A stretch of 64,000 nucleotides of DNA from Solea solea (GCF_958295425.1 NC_081142.1:26579482-26643481); one strand, 5' to 3'; shown: positions 45,601 to 56,849, counted from the first letter of the stretch. A program made the numbers and translations. Notes: generated by a model not told the origin, from the sequence alone.

Positions 45601-48600
45601 AGTATTGTTTTTAATGACTCTGTTTCCACACTTGCATGAGCTATAGAAGCCTCAGAATTTTGATCCTGACTTTGAACACACAACCACCTGATCTAGTGTC
45701 AGAGGCTCTACCGTTGCACCACAAACTCTATGAGGCACATATGACAACAGAGGCTTATTACAATTTAGAATAACTGTCATAGAATGTGTTTATAGAAATC
45801 GGAGGGATTCGAACACACAACCTTCTTATCTGACACTTAGTCAGACACTCTACCACTGCACCACAGAGTCTTTTACAGATAACAAGGCCGACAGACACCT
45901 TGTTCCCGTGGTTACCGTTGTCTCTTTGCTGTGGTCATTTTCATGTAAGACATGTTTGCAGTTTAACTGTTTTACGACTTCACAGTGTTCCCTCATTACA
46001 TGTACATTTACACTTTTAAGGCATAGTTCAGGGTGTTTGATGTGTGGTTGTGCTCCCAACACCAGGAATAAAATAGATTTTAGACACTTAACAAAAGGCT
46101 CACCTAAGTAAATCTACACTACCTTAAATTTGTGACATCTCAAGAAACAGTTTGACAATTTATTTTCCTCTAACAGACTTTTCCAACAGGAAACTGAAGT
46201 CTGTAAAGCACTCACTCTCCCACACCAAAGTACAAAGAGAAAATCACTGATTTTAGCTGGCGTGGACACAAGGGGGTTGGTCCTCTGCTGCCTCGTGTGG
46301 TCACTTTGAGTTCAGTCTAAATTTTAAAAGCCGAATTTTACAAAAAAGGACATTTGAACTTAGTGATGAAGGCAGCAGTGGATCAACAACTCCTGTGTGT
46401 GTGATGTTAAAATCACTGTTTTTCTCGATGAGGTTTGGTGTGGGAGAGTGAGTGCGTGACACACTTCAGTTTCCTGTTGAAAATATTGTTTTACAGAACA
46501 AAGATGTCACTTTAAAACATCTACTTTTATCTTATTAAGTTGATCAGTTTCTAATCCAGGGATCACTGCCTGTACTTTAGCCACCACCAGGGGGCAATAC
46601 AGATGACTTAGCTTTACATTTGTATCTTTTATTCACAGTTGGTGTTAAGAAGCGTCACAGTGTCCATGTCCCTCACTCTCGTTGGCTCAGGTGTGATTTA
46701 CCTTACAGTCCATGCGACACAGTCGACCCTCCTGAACGATGAGGTCACCGGGCGCCTGCAGGAAGTGGGGGCGGAAGTGGCGCTCCTGGATGTTGTCGTT
46801 CTCATCGCCGCTGTCTCTGGACCTGGACCTGGGTCTGAAAATGAGATTATTTCAGATTAATAACAACATTTATAACATTTTTCTTTAAAAATGTTTCTCA
46901 GAAGAGAAAATATCAACTCATCTGGTGCTAAAGGTGTTTTTCATTAGCATTTTCAGGGAGTACAGGGTCGGGGTAGCTCAGTGGTTAAGACCGGTACCCT
47001 GTGTGCAAAAGACTTCAGGTTGACCCTGGCTGATTGTACTCAATTCCCTTGTAAGTCGCTTTGGATAAAAGTGTCTGCTAAATGACATGTAATGTAATGT
47101 AATGTAATGAGTACAAACAGCGTAATACTCCTTTAAATAACTGCCCACATCCACGTGTGTGTGTGTGTGAGTCTGTACCACACAGGTGTTTCTGTTCTAC
47201 AACAACAACAATGATCACTCATCACCTGCACGTCTAAACACCAGCAGGGAAATAAAGAGAGCGAGACGTTGATCTTAATCTCACTCACTCACTCACTCAC
47301 AGAGATTCACCCAGACTATGAATGAATGAATAAATAAATTACAGCCTTATATTTAATAAAAACAGAGTTTGAAGTGTGATTTACTTCATGTTTCTGTTAA
47401 ATATTAGTTAATAACATTGAAATTCTGTGTTTTCTTTGCTTTCTTCACACAATTATATATATTTTCATTTCATTTTAAAGTGAGAAAGTCTCACCTGCGC
47501 ATGTGACCAGGTGTGGAGCGCTGGCTTCTTCCTCGCTGGTTCACGGCCTGAACCATCATCCTGCCTGTGCAGCTCACTCGCCCCTGACAGACAGACACAC
47601 ATACAGACAGAGACAGACAGACACACACAGACAGAGACAGACAGACAGACGGCCAGAGAGAAAGAAACAGACAGACACAGAGAGGAAGAGAGGCCATTGG
47701 CAGAGGAAATAAAATGTTGTGTATGTTTATTCTCCTTTCTCTTGTTATCTAAGTAGTAAAAGATAAACAGTCCATAATATATTAATTAAATAAGCCAAAA
47801 ATAAAAATAAAAAAGAACAATACTAATACAAAAGTGAAAAATAAAAGAAACATCTGTGAACTCACCTCAGGATTTCCTGTCATGATGGTGTAGTTACCGT
47901 CGTCGTCCAGAGAGGCCGCTGTTGTGTGCAGAGAGCACGTGCCATCAGCGTCACGACTGATCCTGTAATGTTCGCTTCTCTTAGAGATCTGTTTACCGTC
48001 TTTGAACCAGTAAACCTGCAACACCACAGGAGACCATTATCACTAACTAGCACTACAACTATCACTATCACTAACTACAACTATCACTATAACTAACTAC
48101 AACTGTCACTACAACTATCACTACAACTGTCATTACAACTATCACTATCACTAACTACAACTGTCACTACAACTATAACTATCACTAACTACAACTATCA
48201 CTATAACTAACTACAACTGTCACTGCAACTATCACTGTAACTAACTACAACTGTCACTATAACTATCACTATAACTAACTAAAACTGTCACAACAACTAT
48301 CACTACAACTGTCACTACAACTATCACTATCACTGACTACAACTATCACTATAACTAACTACAACTATCACTACAACTGTCATTACAACTATCACTATCA
48401 CTAACTATAACTGTCACTACAACTATAACTATCACTAACTACAACTATCACTCTAAATAACTACAACTGTCACTACAACTATCACTATAACTATCACTAC
48501 AACTATCACTATAACTATCACTATAACTATAACTAACTACACCTATTACTATAACTAACTATAACTATCACTATAACAAACTACAACTATCACTATAACT

Positions 48601-51420
48601 AACTACACATATTACTATAACTAACTATAACCATCATTCTAACTAACTACAACTACCACTATAACTCACTATAACTAACTATAACAATCACTATAACTAA
48701 CTACAACTATGACTAACTATAACTATCAATATAACTAACTATAACTATCACTATGACTAACTATCACTATAACTAACTACAAGTTCTAATGTCTGATCTT
48801 GTCACTTCAGTGTTTGAAATCCTTTGTTGGTTAGGGTTAGGGGTTAGGGAGGACCAGCAGCTGCAGGGTCCCCGCAGCTAAAATCACTGATTTTCTCTAT
48901 GAGGTTTGGTGTGGGAGAGTGAGTGGTTTACAGATTAGTTTAACAGTGAGATAAAGACGTGATCATGTGACGTAGAGATCGTAGACTTAATCTAACATAG
49001 ATTTGATCAGGTGAGTCTTTATTAAAGAGGCTTACATGAGTTTTTGATGTTCTCACCTTTGGTTTAGGGTCTCCTGTGACCTTACAGGAGAAGGTCACCG
49101 GCATTCCCTCAAAGACTTTGTAGTGTTTGAGCTTCTGGTCAAAGGACGGCGCCACCCCGTGGCCGGTAGAGTCCTCATCGTGCTGCACGTCGTCGTCGGA
49201 CTCCTCCACCGGGGAACGCTCCAGACGGAACTCAATCTCGCTGATGAGACGCTGCTCGAAACTCGACACTTTGTATTCCTGAACATCACAGACGGAGAGA
49301 GTGAGAGAGAGAGAGAGAAAATGAAGAGAAGCTTCTGAGGAAATCAGTAACAACTGCTTTGTGTGAAGACCTGTGATCACTAACATCTTCATCAGCTGCT
49401 GAATAATCATTGATCAAATTTGTTCAAACACACCAAATAATAATCCTAATTCTGACTCATGTGATTCAGTTATCATACATTAACTTTAAATATTCATATT
49501 TTCATTTATTAAATCAGGAGTTTATGAACTGTTTTCACATGAAATTAACAATGAAAAAGTCTGAGCTTTGGTGACAAAAACTTTTCCTTCCTCCTCTCTC
49601 CTGTCTGATGTTAGAAGGTCATATAAAAAGCCTGAACTGTCCCTTTAATGAAGCAGCTGATCACTGAATGATTACTTTGTTGCAGCCCTGAAAACATTTG
49701 CATATTTAATGGTGACTTTGTGGATTTAACAAGTGACAAAGTGAAAGGATGAAAACTAAGGTTTTAAAAACCTTTTGAGTGAAAGAATCTTTATCAGACG
49801 ACTTGTTTTCCTGTTGAGAGAAAGAAAGAGATTTCTCTTTGTTTTTCTATTTATTTAAATGTTTTAAGTAGAATAGACGTTTTTCTCAGTGAGCGTGAAT
49901 CAAACATCCAATCACAACCAAGAGTTAACCTTGACCCATCCAATCACATACAAGAGTTAACCTTAACCCATCCAATCATAACCAAGAGTTAACCTTGACC
50001 CATCCAATCACAACCAAGAGTTAACCTTGACCCATCCAATCACAACCAAGAGTTAACATTAACCCATCCAATCACAACCAATAGTTAACCTTGACCCATC
50101 CAATCACAACCAAGAGTTAACCTTAACCCATCCAATCACATACAAGAGTTAACCTTGACCCATCCAATCCCAACCAAGAGTTAACCTTAACCCATCTAAT
50201 CACAACCAAGAGTTAACCTTGACCCATACAACCACAACCAAGAGTTAACCTTAACCCATCCAATCACAACCAAGAGTTAACCGTAACCCATCCAACCACA
50301 AAAAAGAGTTAACTGTAACCCATCCAATCACAACCAAGAGTTAACCTTAACCCATCCAATCACAACCAAGAGTTAACTGTAACCCATCCAATCACAACCA
50401 AGAGTTAACCTTAACCCATCCAATCACATACAAGAGTTAACTGTAACCCATCCAATCACAACCAAGAGTTAACCTTAACCCATCCAATCACAACCAAGAG
50501 TTAACTGTAACCCATACAATCACAACCAAGAGTTAACCTTAACCCATCCAATCACAACCAAGAGTTAACCGTAACCCATCCAATCACAAAAAAGAGTTAA
50601 CATTAACCCATCCAATCACAACCAAGAGTTAACCTTAACCCATCCAACCACAAAAAAGAGTTAACTGTAACCCATCCAATCACAACCAAGAGTTAACCTT
50701 AACCCATCCAATCACAACCAAGAGTTAACCTTAACCCATCCAATCACAAAAAAGAGTTAACCTTGACCCATCCAATCACAACCAAGAGTTAACCTTGACC
50801 CATCCAACCACAACCAATAGTTAACCTTAACCCATCCAATCACAACCAAGAGTTAACCTTAACCCATCCAATCACAACCAAGAGTTAACCTTGACCCATC
50901 CAATTACAACCAAGAGTTAACCTTGACCCATCCAATCACAACCAAGAGTTAACCTTAACCCATCCAATCACAACCAAGAGTTAACCTTGACCCATCCAAT
51001 TACAACCAAGAGTTAACCTTAACCCATCCAATCACAACCAAGTGTTAAACTTGACCCATCCAACCACAACCAATAGTTAACCTTAACCCATCCAATCACA
51101 ACCAAGAGTTAACCTTAACCCATCCAATCACATCTCTTCCTCCTGACGTCACAGTGATGTGAACATGCCTCATGCTACAGTGAGTGTGTGTGTGAAACTA
51201 CCCCCCCCGGTGGTTTATAGTATAAATGACAGTTAACACAAGCTGTGAATGTAAAAGTGTGTTTTCTCTTTAAATAAACGGCGACACTGTGTCGTTGTGT
51301 TCATGCTCAGATACAAACAGTCACTCCCTGATGCTGGTTTGTTTCTATAAACACATCTTTTTATGGAAGTCTCTGGAGAACTCCTGTTCATCTGTATTTA
51401 CAGAGACACAGGGCGGGGTT

Positions 51421-51457
<37 letters not shown>

Positions 51458-51913
51458 AGCAGGAGCACAGTATCAACGGTGAAAATCTATACAGTCTGCA
51501 GGATCTTAACAACATGTTCACGTCTTTATCTCACTGTTACACAGACTCACTCTCCCACACCAAAGTCCACAGAGAAAATCAGTTTTTAATGTTTGTGCTT
51601 TGTTGTGGTTTCAACATCCGCACCTCCTTTGATTTAAACATTTTATCTAAATAAATCTAAATATCTCCGTATCGTTAAGTGTGTGTGTGTCGTGCACATG
51701 CGTGTGAAAACACACGTGTGAAGTGAGTGTGTGTTTGGATCCTCACGAGCCACCGTACCTGTGTGACAGGCTCCTCCTCTGTGTCCTGTGTGTTTAAGAC
51801 AGTGGCGGCGTTGTCGGCGCCGAGCAGCCTGCGCGCCATCTTCTCCTCATAGGTTAATCTCTGGAAGCAGGGATTAATGATGTCAGTGGGGGGGAGGGTT
51901 AGTGTGTGAGTGG

Positions 51914-51970
<57 letters not shown>

Positions 51971-52733
51971 ATCAGGTCTGTTGTGTTCTTACAGAATAAG
52001 ATTTTACAGGATGAGATTACATTCCAAGGACATGAATTTCGTCAGGCGACAAGAATTCTGTGAAGAATTGAGTTTAAATAAAACGCGACATCAGATTATA
52101 GCAAAGCTACGACAGACGTTTGTGTTTTCTCTGTTTTCTGTTTTGTCGTGTGATAAACTCCAGCAAACACAAACCACCTCATGTCTATAGTCGTGCGTCG
52201 CACATATAACCGCAGTGCAGATGTTTGGTGTGCGACTTCTGCCGCTCAAATTAGGCAAAAGATGCAAAACTTTCACTGTTTGCTTCATTTTGTGAAGTCA
52301 AAATATTTAAACTTGAACAAAGAAATGATGTGTTCAGGAAATGACTCGGAAAAAAAGCTTTACCAACGCAAAAGCTAATTATCACGAGATTTCTACATAA
52401 AATACCTACAATAATGTTTGAAAAATGTTTTTATGAGATTTTTTTAAAAAACACAAAGATTGATTGTTTATTGATTGTTTACGTTCCGTAGATAAGTCAA
52501 AAAAAGAAATGAAAATAAGCCACTTTTACTTCTTTAATAAACGATAAAATAAAACATTATTACAAACTCTGGTCGTTATTTGTCTGTAGTTAGCTTAGCA
52601 TGTTTAGCATAGCACGTTTACTTGCAGCAAATAATGGTGTCAAGTTCACAGTGAACTGAGTTAATGAGTGATGGAGAATGAAACACAAGCTTGTTTTTTT
52701 GTGATTTTGAACATGTTAATGTCATGTTACTGA

Positions 52734-52765
<32 letters not shown>

Positions 52766-54816
52766 ACACCTGTTGACCGTTGCTCATGCGCTCCTCTTTA
52801 AAGCGCAGCTTCCTCTCCAGGTCCTGGATGACCGCGTCCTTTGACCCCTGGATGTCTGAGTCAGTGGTGACGCGCGGCGTCTTAGTGACCGACGACTTTC
52901 TGGGGAAAACTTTGCTGAAAGAAGAACAAACAGATACATTTGTCAACATTAACGTCGTGTGTTTATCTCTCTGCTCCCTCTTTCCTCCTCTTTCCTCCCT
53001 CTTTCCTCCTCTTTCCCCCTCTTTCCTCCTCACAGCCACCCTTATCTGACACGTCAGGCTGCTGTCACTTCTTATCTCACCCGACGGCAGCAGGAATGCC
53101 AGCAGGGAGTGAAGAAGCAGGGAGTGAAGAAGGAGGGAGTGAAGAAGGAGGGAGTGAAGGGCTGATGAAAAACTACTGCCACAAAGTTGAAGGTGGAATT
53201 CCCTTGAGAAAACATTTTATTTCATTAACTACAGAAACTTTTAGTGTAAGTGAACAGTGACTTTAAAGGTGCAGAGTCTCCCACACCAAACCTAATAGAG
53301 AAAACCAGTGACTTTAACATCACACACACGCACACACACACACACACACACGCACACACACATGTTGGACATTCGAGACTTGAGGGGACATTGCATTGAC
53401 TTACATTCATTTCCTGGAGACTTACTCTAACCTTAACCACAATTACTACTGGCCTAATCCTAATCCTAACCCTAACCCTATCCCTAACCTCAACCTAACC
53501 TTAAAACACATCTTCACCTTAAAATGTTGTCATTTACGTTGATTTTTGTCTCCACAAGGAAGACAAGTCCCCATAATGTGACTGTGTAAACAGGTTTAGG
53601 TCCCCACAACATTAGTAATACCCGCACACATGTTCACACACACACACACACACACGCACACACTGCTGCCTCATCACTAAGTTCAAATGTGTTATTTTGT
53701 CACTTCAGTGTTTGAAATCCAACGTTCAGATTGACGTCAGTGACACAAAGTGACCACACGAGGCAGCAGAGGAGCAGCAGCTAAAATCACTGATATTCTC
53801 TCTGGACTTTGGTGTGGGAGAGTGAGTGGTTTACAGACGTCTGTGTGACAGTGAGATAAAGACGTGAACATGTGACATAGATTTTATTTGGTGAGTTTTT
53901 TGTTAAGTGGATAAAATCTGTGTTTCCTTGAGTCAGAATTTTCAGGACATGTATGAGTGACACACATCAGTTTGACACTTCTGTGACGTCCTCTGTGGAC
54001 TTTGTCTTCATATGGAGGACGACACTAATGAAGTGTCTCCTGTAAATATGTGGCAGACGTTTAGCGTGTGTGTGTGTGTGTGTGTGTGTGTACACGTACA
54101 TAGTGCCGTTGCCTTTGGGGAGGCCCAGAGCGTTGACCGTGGGGCTGCTGGGCGTGGACGGCGTGGACGGCGTGGACGGCGTGGACGGCAACACCGATGA
54201 CAGGAAGCTGGAGGCTGGAGACGGAGGGACGGAGGAGAAAGGAGAGGACATGTCCGAGTAAGCTGGAGACATGGAGAGGGGTGGTGGTGGCGGAGGAGGA
54301 GGAGGGGGCGGGGGGGGAGGGAAGTCCTGGGCGGGGCCTGAAGGCGAGGGCAGGTTACTGGAGCTGAGGAAGGGCGGAGGTGGAGGCGGGAAGGACGGCG
54401 AGCTCGGAGACTCCACGCTGCCCGATTTAGTGAACGGAGGCAGCGTGACTTTGGTGAAGGGCTTGTGTGAGGTGGGCGGAGACAGTGGGGAGGAGAGGGT
54501 GGAGCCGGACGACTGGGTGACGTAGCTCACGCCTCCACTGCCGCCGCCGCCGCTGCTCCCGGGGGTCTGGGCGGCGATGAACTGCTTGGGCCGGGCGTAG
54601 TTGAAGGTGCTGGCCTGCATGGTGGCGTTGCTCTCCAGCTCCTGGAAGGAGGGAGGAGGGGGGAGAGGTGGGGAGGGTGGAGGAGGTGAAGGTGACTCCT
54701 GTAGGGGTTGCTGTGGCGGGGGCAGGACTTCCTGGTTTTGCTGCTGCTGCCAGACGGCTGCTTCTTGCTGCTCCAACAGAATCTGTTCCTGCAGCTGCTT
54801 CAGCTGAGAGGCGTTT
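42494..54816 (-). CDS. PALLD: PALLD (palladin), actin-bundling Ig-domain scaffold; eleven 3' exons
   Basis: Reading minus: 54816-54100, 52914-52770, 51860-51759, 49278-49057, 48015-47866, 47583-47495, 46834-46702, 43857-43650, 43524-43359, 42897-42764 and 42654-42494 join to 741 residues plus stop with every phase consistent. Visible: a Gln-rich helix, FNYARPKQFIAAQ, two FPPPP-type runs (Ena/VASP and profilin ligands), the DSDIQGSKDAVIQDLERKLR helix, RLTYEEKMARRLLGAD, then three I-set Ig domains and the tail KPKKVRPSTSRYAAL...VESDDL. Known of the family: palladin cross-links actin and recruits VASP, alpha-actinin and ezrin at stress fibres and focal adhesions. Myopalladin and myotilin are related, but the proline-rich segment, tail and the CBR4/SH3RF1 neighbourhood point to PALLD. 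The 5' exons lie beyond 64000. Introns are crowded with minisatellites. Confidence 0.96.
42764..42897 (-). CDS. PALLD: PALLD exon: end of C-terminal Ig domain
   Basis: 134 bases; encodes SMHQDNCGYLCMIIQPAMKE, DAGWYTVSAKNEAGIVSSTA and RLDVH. DAGWY replaces DAGxYxC; the downstream residue is V-S, as in recalled palladin. Confidence 0.95.
43359..43524 (-). CDS. PALLD: PALLD exon: start of C-terminal Ig domain
   Basis: 166 bases, CCACAG|CCAAAG to ATCAG|GTAAAA. It encodes AKEMHKVPTFVEKLQNTSVA, PVRMECRVIGVPSPQIFWKR and ENESFTHNTDRI. Confidence 0.95.
43650..43857 (-). CDS. PALLD: PALLD exon: core of second Ig domain
   Basis: 208 bases, CTCCAG|GTGAGC to GTAGCAG|GTGAGC. It encodes VSGLPTPDLIWQLNGQTIRP, AHKMLVRENGVHSLVIEPV and DAGIYTCIASNRAGQNSFNL with the I-set DAGxYxC motif. 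The exon begins with GTGAGC, itself a donor-like hexamer. Confidence 0.96.
43962..44047. mobile_element. Foldback element, left end only
   Basis: GAGTCTATGATATCTGCATC to CTCCCACACCAAAGGCC, then unrelated sequence. Confidence 0.8.
44540..44602 (-). mobile_element. tRNA-derived SINE fragment, cut by the 37-bp array
   Basis: Minus strand: GGTAGAGCGTCCGACTCTTG, then AGAAGGTTGCATGTTCAAAT, A-box/B-box-like as in the copies at 45647 and 45793. The array starts where the D-loop sequence should continue. Confidence 0.5.
44603..45592. repeat. Minisatellite, 37-bp units, in PALLD intron
   Basis: About 26 units of ATGAGACAAAAAGTCATAGT plus TTAGTATGTCGTCCAAC, variants TATAGT and GTGTGTC. It begins abruptly within a tRNA-like SINE at CTCTACCG and is very homogeneous. 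Confidence 0.95.
45647..45729 (-). mobile_element. tRNA-derived SINE head
   Basis: Minus strand: TGGTGCAACGGTAGAGCCTC ... GGTTGTGTGTTCAAAGTC. Box A and a degenerate box B; T-stem pairing is lost. Confidence 0.55.
45793..45870 (-). mobile_element. tRNA-derived SINE head, best preserved
   Basis: Minus strand: GACTCTGTGGTGCAGTGGTA, stem TCTGA/TCAGA with loop CTAAGTG (AAG at the anticodon position), then GTTCGAATCC. The B box is intact but T-stem and acceptor do not pair, so this is a tRNA-derived repeat, not a functional tRNA. Confidence 0.6.
46160..46490. mobile_element. Foldback element in PALLD intron
   Basis: GAAACTGAAGTCTGTAAAGC to GTGGGAGAGTGAGTGCGTGA with full middle. Confidence 0.85.
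46702..46834 (-). CDS. PALLD: PALLD exon: RS linker and start of second Ig domain
   Basis: 133 bases, TTTCAG|ACCCAG to TGTAAG|GTAAAT. It encodes RPRSRSRDSGDENDNIQERH, FRPHFLQAPGDLIVQEGRLC and RMDCK. Confidence 0.95.
46966..47110 (+). mobile_element. Teleost SINE with tRNA head and (TAATG)n tail
   Basis: Head GGTCGGGGTAGCTCAGTGGT, box B region GGTTGACCCTGG, and the tail GTAAGTCGCTTTGGATAAAA, TGTCTGCTAAATGACATG followed by TAATG units. The tail is shared by many fish SINEs and their partner LINEs. Confidence 0.85.
47495..47583 (-). CDS. PALLD: PALLD exon: G strand and basic linker
   Basis: 89 bases; encodes GRVSCTGRMMVQAVNQRGRS and QRSTPGHMR, joining the next exon as RPRSRSRDSGDEN. The donor is CGCAG|GTGAGA. 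Confidence 0.94.
47866..48015 (-). CDS. PALLD: PALLD exon: rest of that Ig domain
   Basis: 150 bases, TTGCAG|GTTTAC to CCTGAG|GTGAGT. It encodes VYWFKDGKQISKRSEHYRIS and LHTTAASLDDDGNYTIM. The F-strand position usually held by Cys reads NYTIM, as I recall also for human palladin, so this domain lacks the canonical disulphide. Confidence 0.95.
48029..48780. repeat. Simple/minisatellite repeat of ACTACAACTATCACTATAACTA type
   Basis: Irregular 6-bp based tandem (CTATCA, CTACAA, CTATAA, CTAACT) of 750 bases. It abuts the right half of a foldback element. Confidence 0.9.
48780..48992. mobile_element. Foldback element, right half, next to ACTATAACT array
   Basis: AAGTTCTAATGTCTGATCTT to GATCATGTGACGTAGAGATC and GTAGACTTAATC. 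Its left half is missing where the array starts. Confidence 0.8.
49057..49278 (-). CDS. PALLD: PALLD exon: linker and start of first Ig domain in window
   Basis: 222 bases, GTTCAG|GAATAC to CCAAAG|GTGAGA. It encodes EYKVSSFEQRLISEIEFRLE, an acidic linker, then FDQKLKHYKVFEGMPVTFSC and KVTGDPKPK, the A-C strands of an I-set Ig domain. Confidence 0.95.
49905..51132. repeat. Minisatellite, 32-bp units with a CCAAT box in each
   Basis: About 38 units of CATCCAATCACAACCAAGAG plus TTAACCTTAACC; variants TTGACC, CTGTAACC and CATACAAG. Nearly every unit carries CCAATCA. Confidence 0.95.
51488..51592. mobile_element. Foldback element, left end only
   Basis: CAACATGTTCACGTCTTTAT to TCCCACACCAAAGTCCACAG. 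Confidence 0.8.
51759..51860 (-). CDS. PALLD: PALLD exon: RLTYEEKMARRLLGAD
   Basis: 102 bases, CTTCCAG|AGATTA to ACACAG|GTACGG, phase 0. It encodes RLTYEEKMARRLLGADNAAT and EEEPVTQ, closely matching recalled palladin. Confidence 0.94.
52770..52914 (-). CDS. PALLD: PALLD exon: conserved IQDLERKLRFKEE helix
   Basis: Acceptor TTTCAG, donor CAACAG|GTGTGT. It encodes KVFPRKSSVTKTPRVTTDSD, QGSKDAVIQDLERKLRFKEE and RMSNGQQ. The 5' splice site is the first unit of a (GT)n tract. Confidence 0.94.
53275..53890. mobile_element. Foldback element carrying an inserted repeat
   Basis: CTCCCACACCAAACCTAATA to CAGTGAGATAAAGACGTGAA; 53360-53635 is foreign and lies in the (CA)n. Confidence 0.85.
53360..53635. 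repeat. Interspersed repeat with CCCTAA-rich core, inside a foldback element
   Basis: Starts ATGTTGGACATTCGAGACTT and ends GTCCCCATAATGTGACTGTG, GGTCCCCACAAC. A CCTAATCCTAACCCTAACCC run (53452-53518) resembles telomeric repeats but is short and irregular. It sits within the central (CA)n of the copy at 53275-53890. Confidence 0.6.
54100..54816 (-). CDS. PALLD: PALLD exon: proline-rich Ena/VASP-binding segment
   Basis: 717 bases; acceptor TTGCAG at 54817-54818, donor ACTAT|GTACGT. It starts NASQLKQLQEQILLEQQEAA, then [38 protein letters not shown] (14-proline run), TPSTPSTPSTPSSP and VNALGLPKG. FNYARPKQFIAAQ and VNALGLPKG are diagnostic of palladin. The TPS run is a coding 9-bp repeat. A (GT)n tract begins just after the donor. 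Confidence 0.94.
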
Positions 54817-55004
54817 CTGCAACGAAGAAGAAGAAGAAGAAGACAAAGAAGAAGAAGAAGAGATCACAATTATAACTTTATTAATATAATAATAATAATT
54901 ATTATAAAAATAATAATAATAAAAGAGCGGGGAGAGGAGGCTTAGTTCACATGTGACACCATCATCTGGTGAAGACAGAACAAAACGCTCCAGATGTGAC
55001 ATTA

Positions 55005-55041
<37 letters not shown>

Positions 55042-55117
55042 AGCCTTTAACAAAGACTTGTTAAAACGCCGGCCTGTCGACGACTCGTCACGTCAGAGGA
55101 ACCAGGAGACAAGTGAG

Positions 55118-55185
55118 GTGGTGATCCCACACCAACTCTCACAGGGGAAATCAGTGAATTTAGCTGGCGGGGACACAGCACTCAT
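55118..55185. mobile_element. Foldback element, degenerate inner left end
   Basis: ATCCCACACCAACTCTCACA and TTTAGCTGGCGGGGACACAG, then the TA/CA repeat block. Confidence 0.6.
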
Positions 55186-55485
55186 ATATACACATACCCA
55201 TGTGTATATATGTATAAATATATATATATATATATATATATGTACATATATTCATATGTATATACATATATACATATATATGTATATATATATACATATA
55301 TGTATATGTATATATATATAGATATGTATATACTGTACATATATAAATGTATATATAAATATATATATATGTATACATATATTCATATGTATATACATAT
55401 ATACACATAGGTAAGGGTTGTATATACATATATGTATGTATATACATATATACATACATATATGTATACATATATATATATATAA
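55170..55485. repeat. TA/CA-rich simple repeat
   Basis: ATATATACATATATGTATA-type sequence, internally duplicated (TTCATATGTATATACATATA at 55251 and 55382). Open Tyr/Ile frames across it are artefacts. Confidence 0.9.
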
Positions 55486-56194
55486 CCTCCCTATAGTGTG
55501 TAATGTGAGTTGTTCATAAGCAGCCGCTTGAGAACATGTTGTTGTTGTCAGGACTCGACCATGTTCACATTCACAAATGTGTTCCAGATGTTGTTTAATC
55601 AGTGAACTATTCTTCATGTGACACCGTCACCCCCCCCGCCCCTCCCCCTCCCCCTCCTGTAAAACACCAGTTAATATTTGACAACATTTACAGCCGACAG
55701 ACTGCGTGACAAAATTCAGTAACATAAAGACTTGTTAGTTCTCCAGTGTCTGTTGTCTGTGATCATCATTAAAGAGAATCACAGACTTGGTGCTCTCTCC
55801 TCCGCTCTGTGGTCTCCTGTTCAGACCTCCGACAAAAAGAGAGCTTTTACAGGAATAGTTTGGCAGCCACTGAGGCTCCGCTCCGCTCCACTCCAGGCGG
55901 TTTGATTCCTTTTTTGGCCGTGTTCTCGGAGGCAGCGAGGAAACACACTTCATTTCCTCACAGACTCATCTCTCTCAGTCCGACTACGCTGCGTCACAGA
56001 CTCTAGTTTTGATTTTCCTGTCAGTGTCTCCTGTTTTCTCTGAGTTTGTCTGAGCAGATCAACAACAGAGTGAACTCTGACCTTCTTCAGTGACCTTTCA
56101 TAACCTTTCAGTATGTAATAAGGATACTTTTCCTGTTACATGAACTGACATCTGGTCATTTCAAGTTCTTTAAGTGAAACACTTTTAGAGTCAA

Positions 56195-56320
56195 ATAGGG
56201 CTGCAACGATTTTCCTGATTAATAGATTGTTTGGTCCAAAATAAGGAGGTCTTGTTTTGTCCATAAACCAAAATCAATCCGATTGAATGATTTCTTTAGT
56301 TCAATGATCAGTGAGTAAAT
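56195..56320 (+). repeat. Partial copy of the GCTGCAAC interspersed family
   Basis: Begins AGGGCTGCAACGATTTTCCT, then GATTGTTTGGTCCAAAATAA; the 3' part is not recognisable. Confidence 0.5.
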
Positions 56321-56849
56321 GTGTTCGTCTTCAATCAAAGACAAAAACCCACACTCTTCTTCTTCTTTGAGTCTAATGTAAGTCGTTATTTGACAGACAT
56401 TTACTCCCCAAAGTTTGAAAAGTTTCTATTTTTACTTTTCAAACTTTGAGTTTAGGTTAACTGTCAATTCTTTTTTGAATCAGTTCATGTTTTTTTCAGA
56501 ATAAAAGCTCTGAACTCACATTTGTTAAATCATCTGCCGGACCCTGTCACTGATGCTGACGGGCCATTTCTGGCCCACGAGCCACCAGTTGCTGACCGCT
56601 GCTTTAGTTAAACAGAGGGAAAAATGACATAGACCTTATGACCTTTGACCTTTGACAAATCCTGCACTTTTCTTTCCTTCACTTAGACAGATATGGTCAC
56701 GTGTTGTTGCTCCTAATGTAAGAGGATTTATTTTAGGAAGCTCATTGTTTTCTCTTTCTTTAAACTTATTTTTATTTACATTGTCTTTCATTCTTTGTCC
56801 TACGAGGGATTGTAAAATGTAAATAATGTATGTAAAACCAATACAACTA

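Noticed and set aside
45793..45870. Functional tRNA-Leu(AAG)
   Set aside because: B box and anticodon stem are present, but acceptor and T stems do not pair and similar copies lie beside it; best read as SINE-derived.
53452..53518. Interstitial telomere-like CCCTAA run
   Set aside because: Only a few irregular units, and part of a dispersed repeat; not evidence for a chromosome end or fusion.
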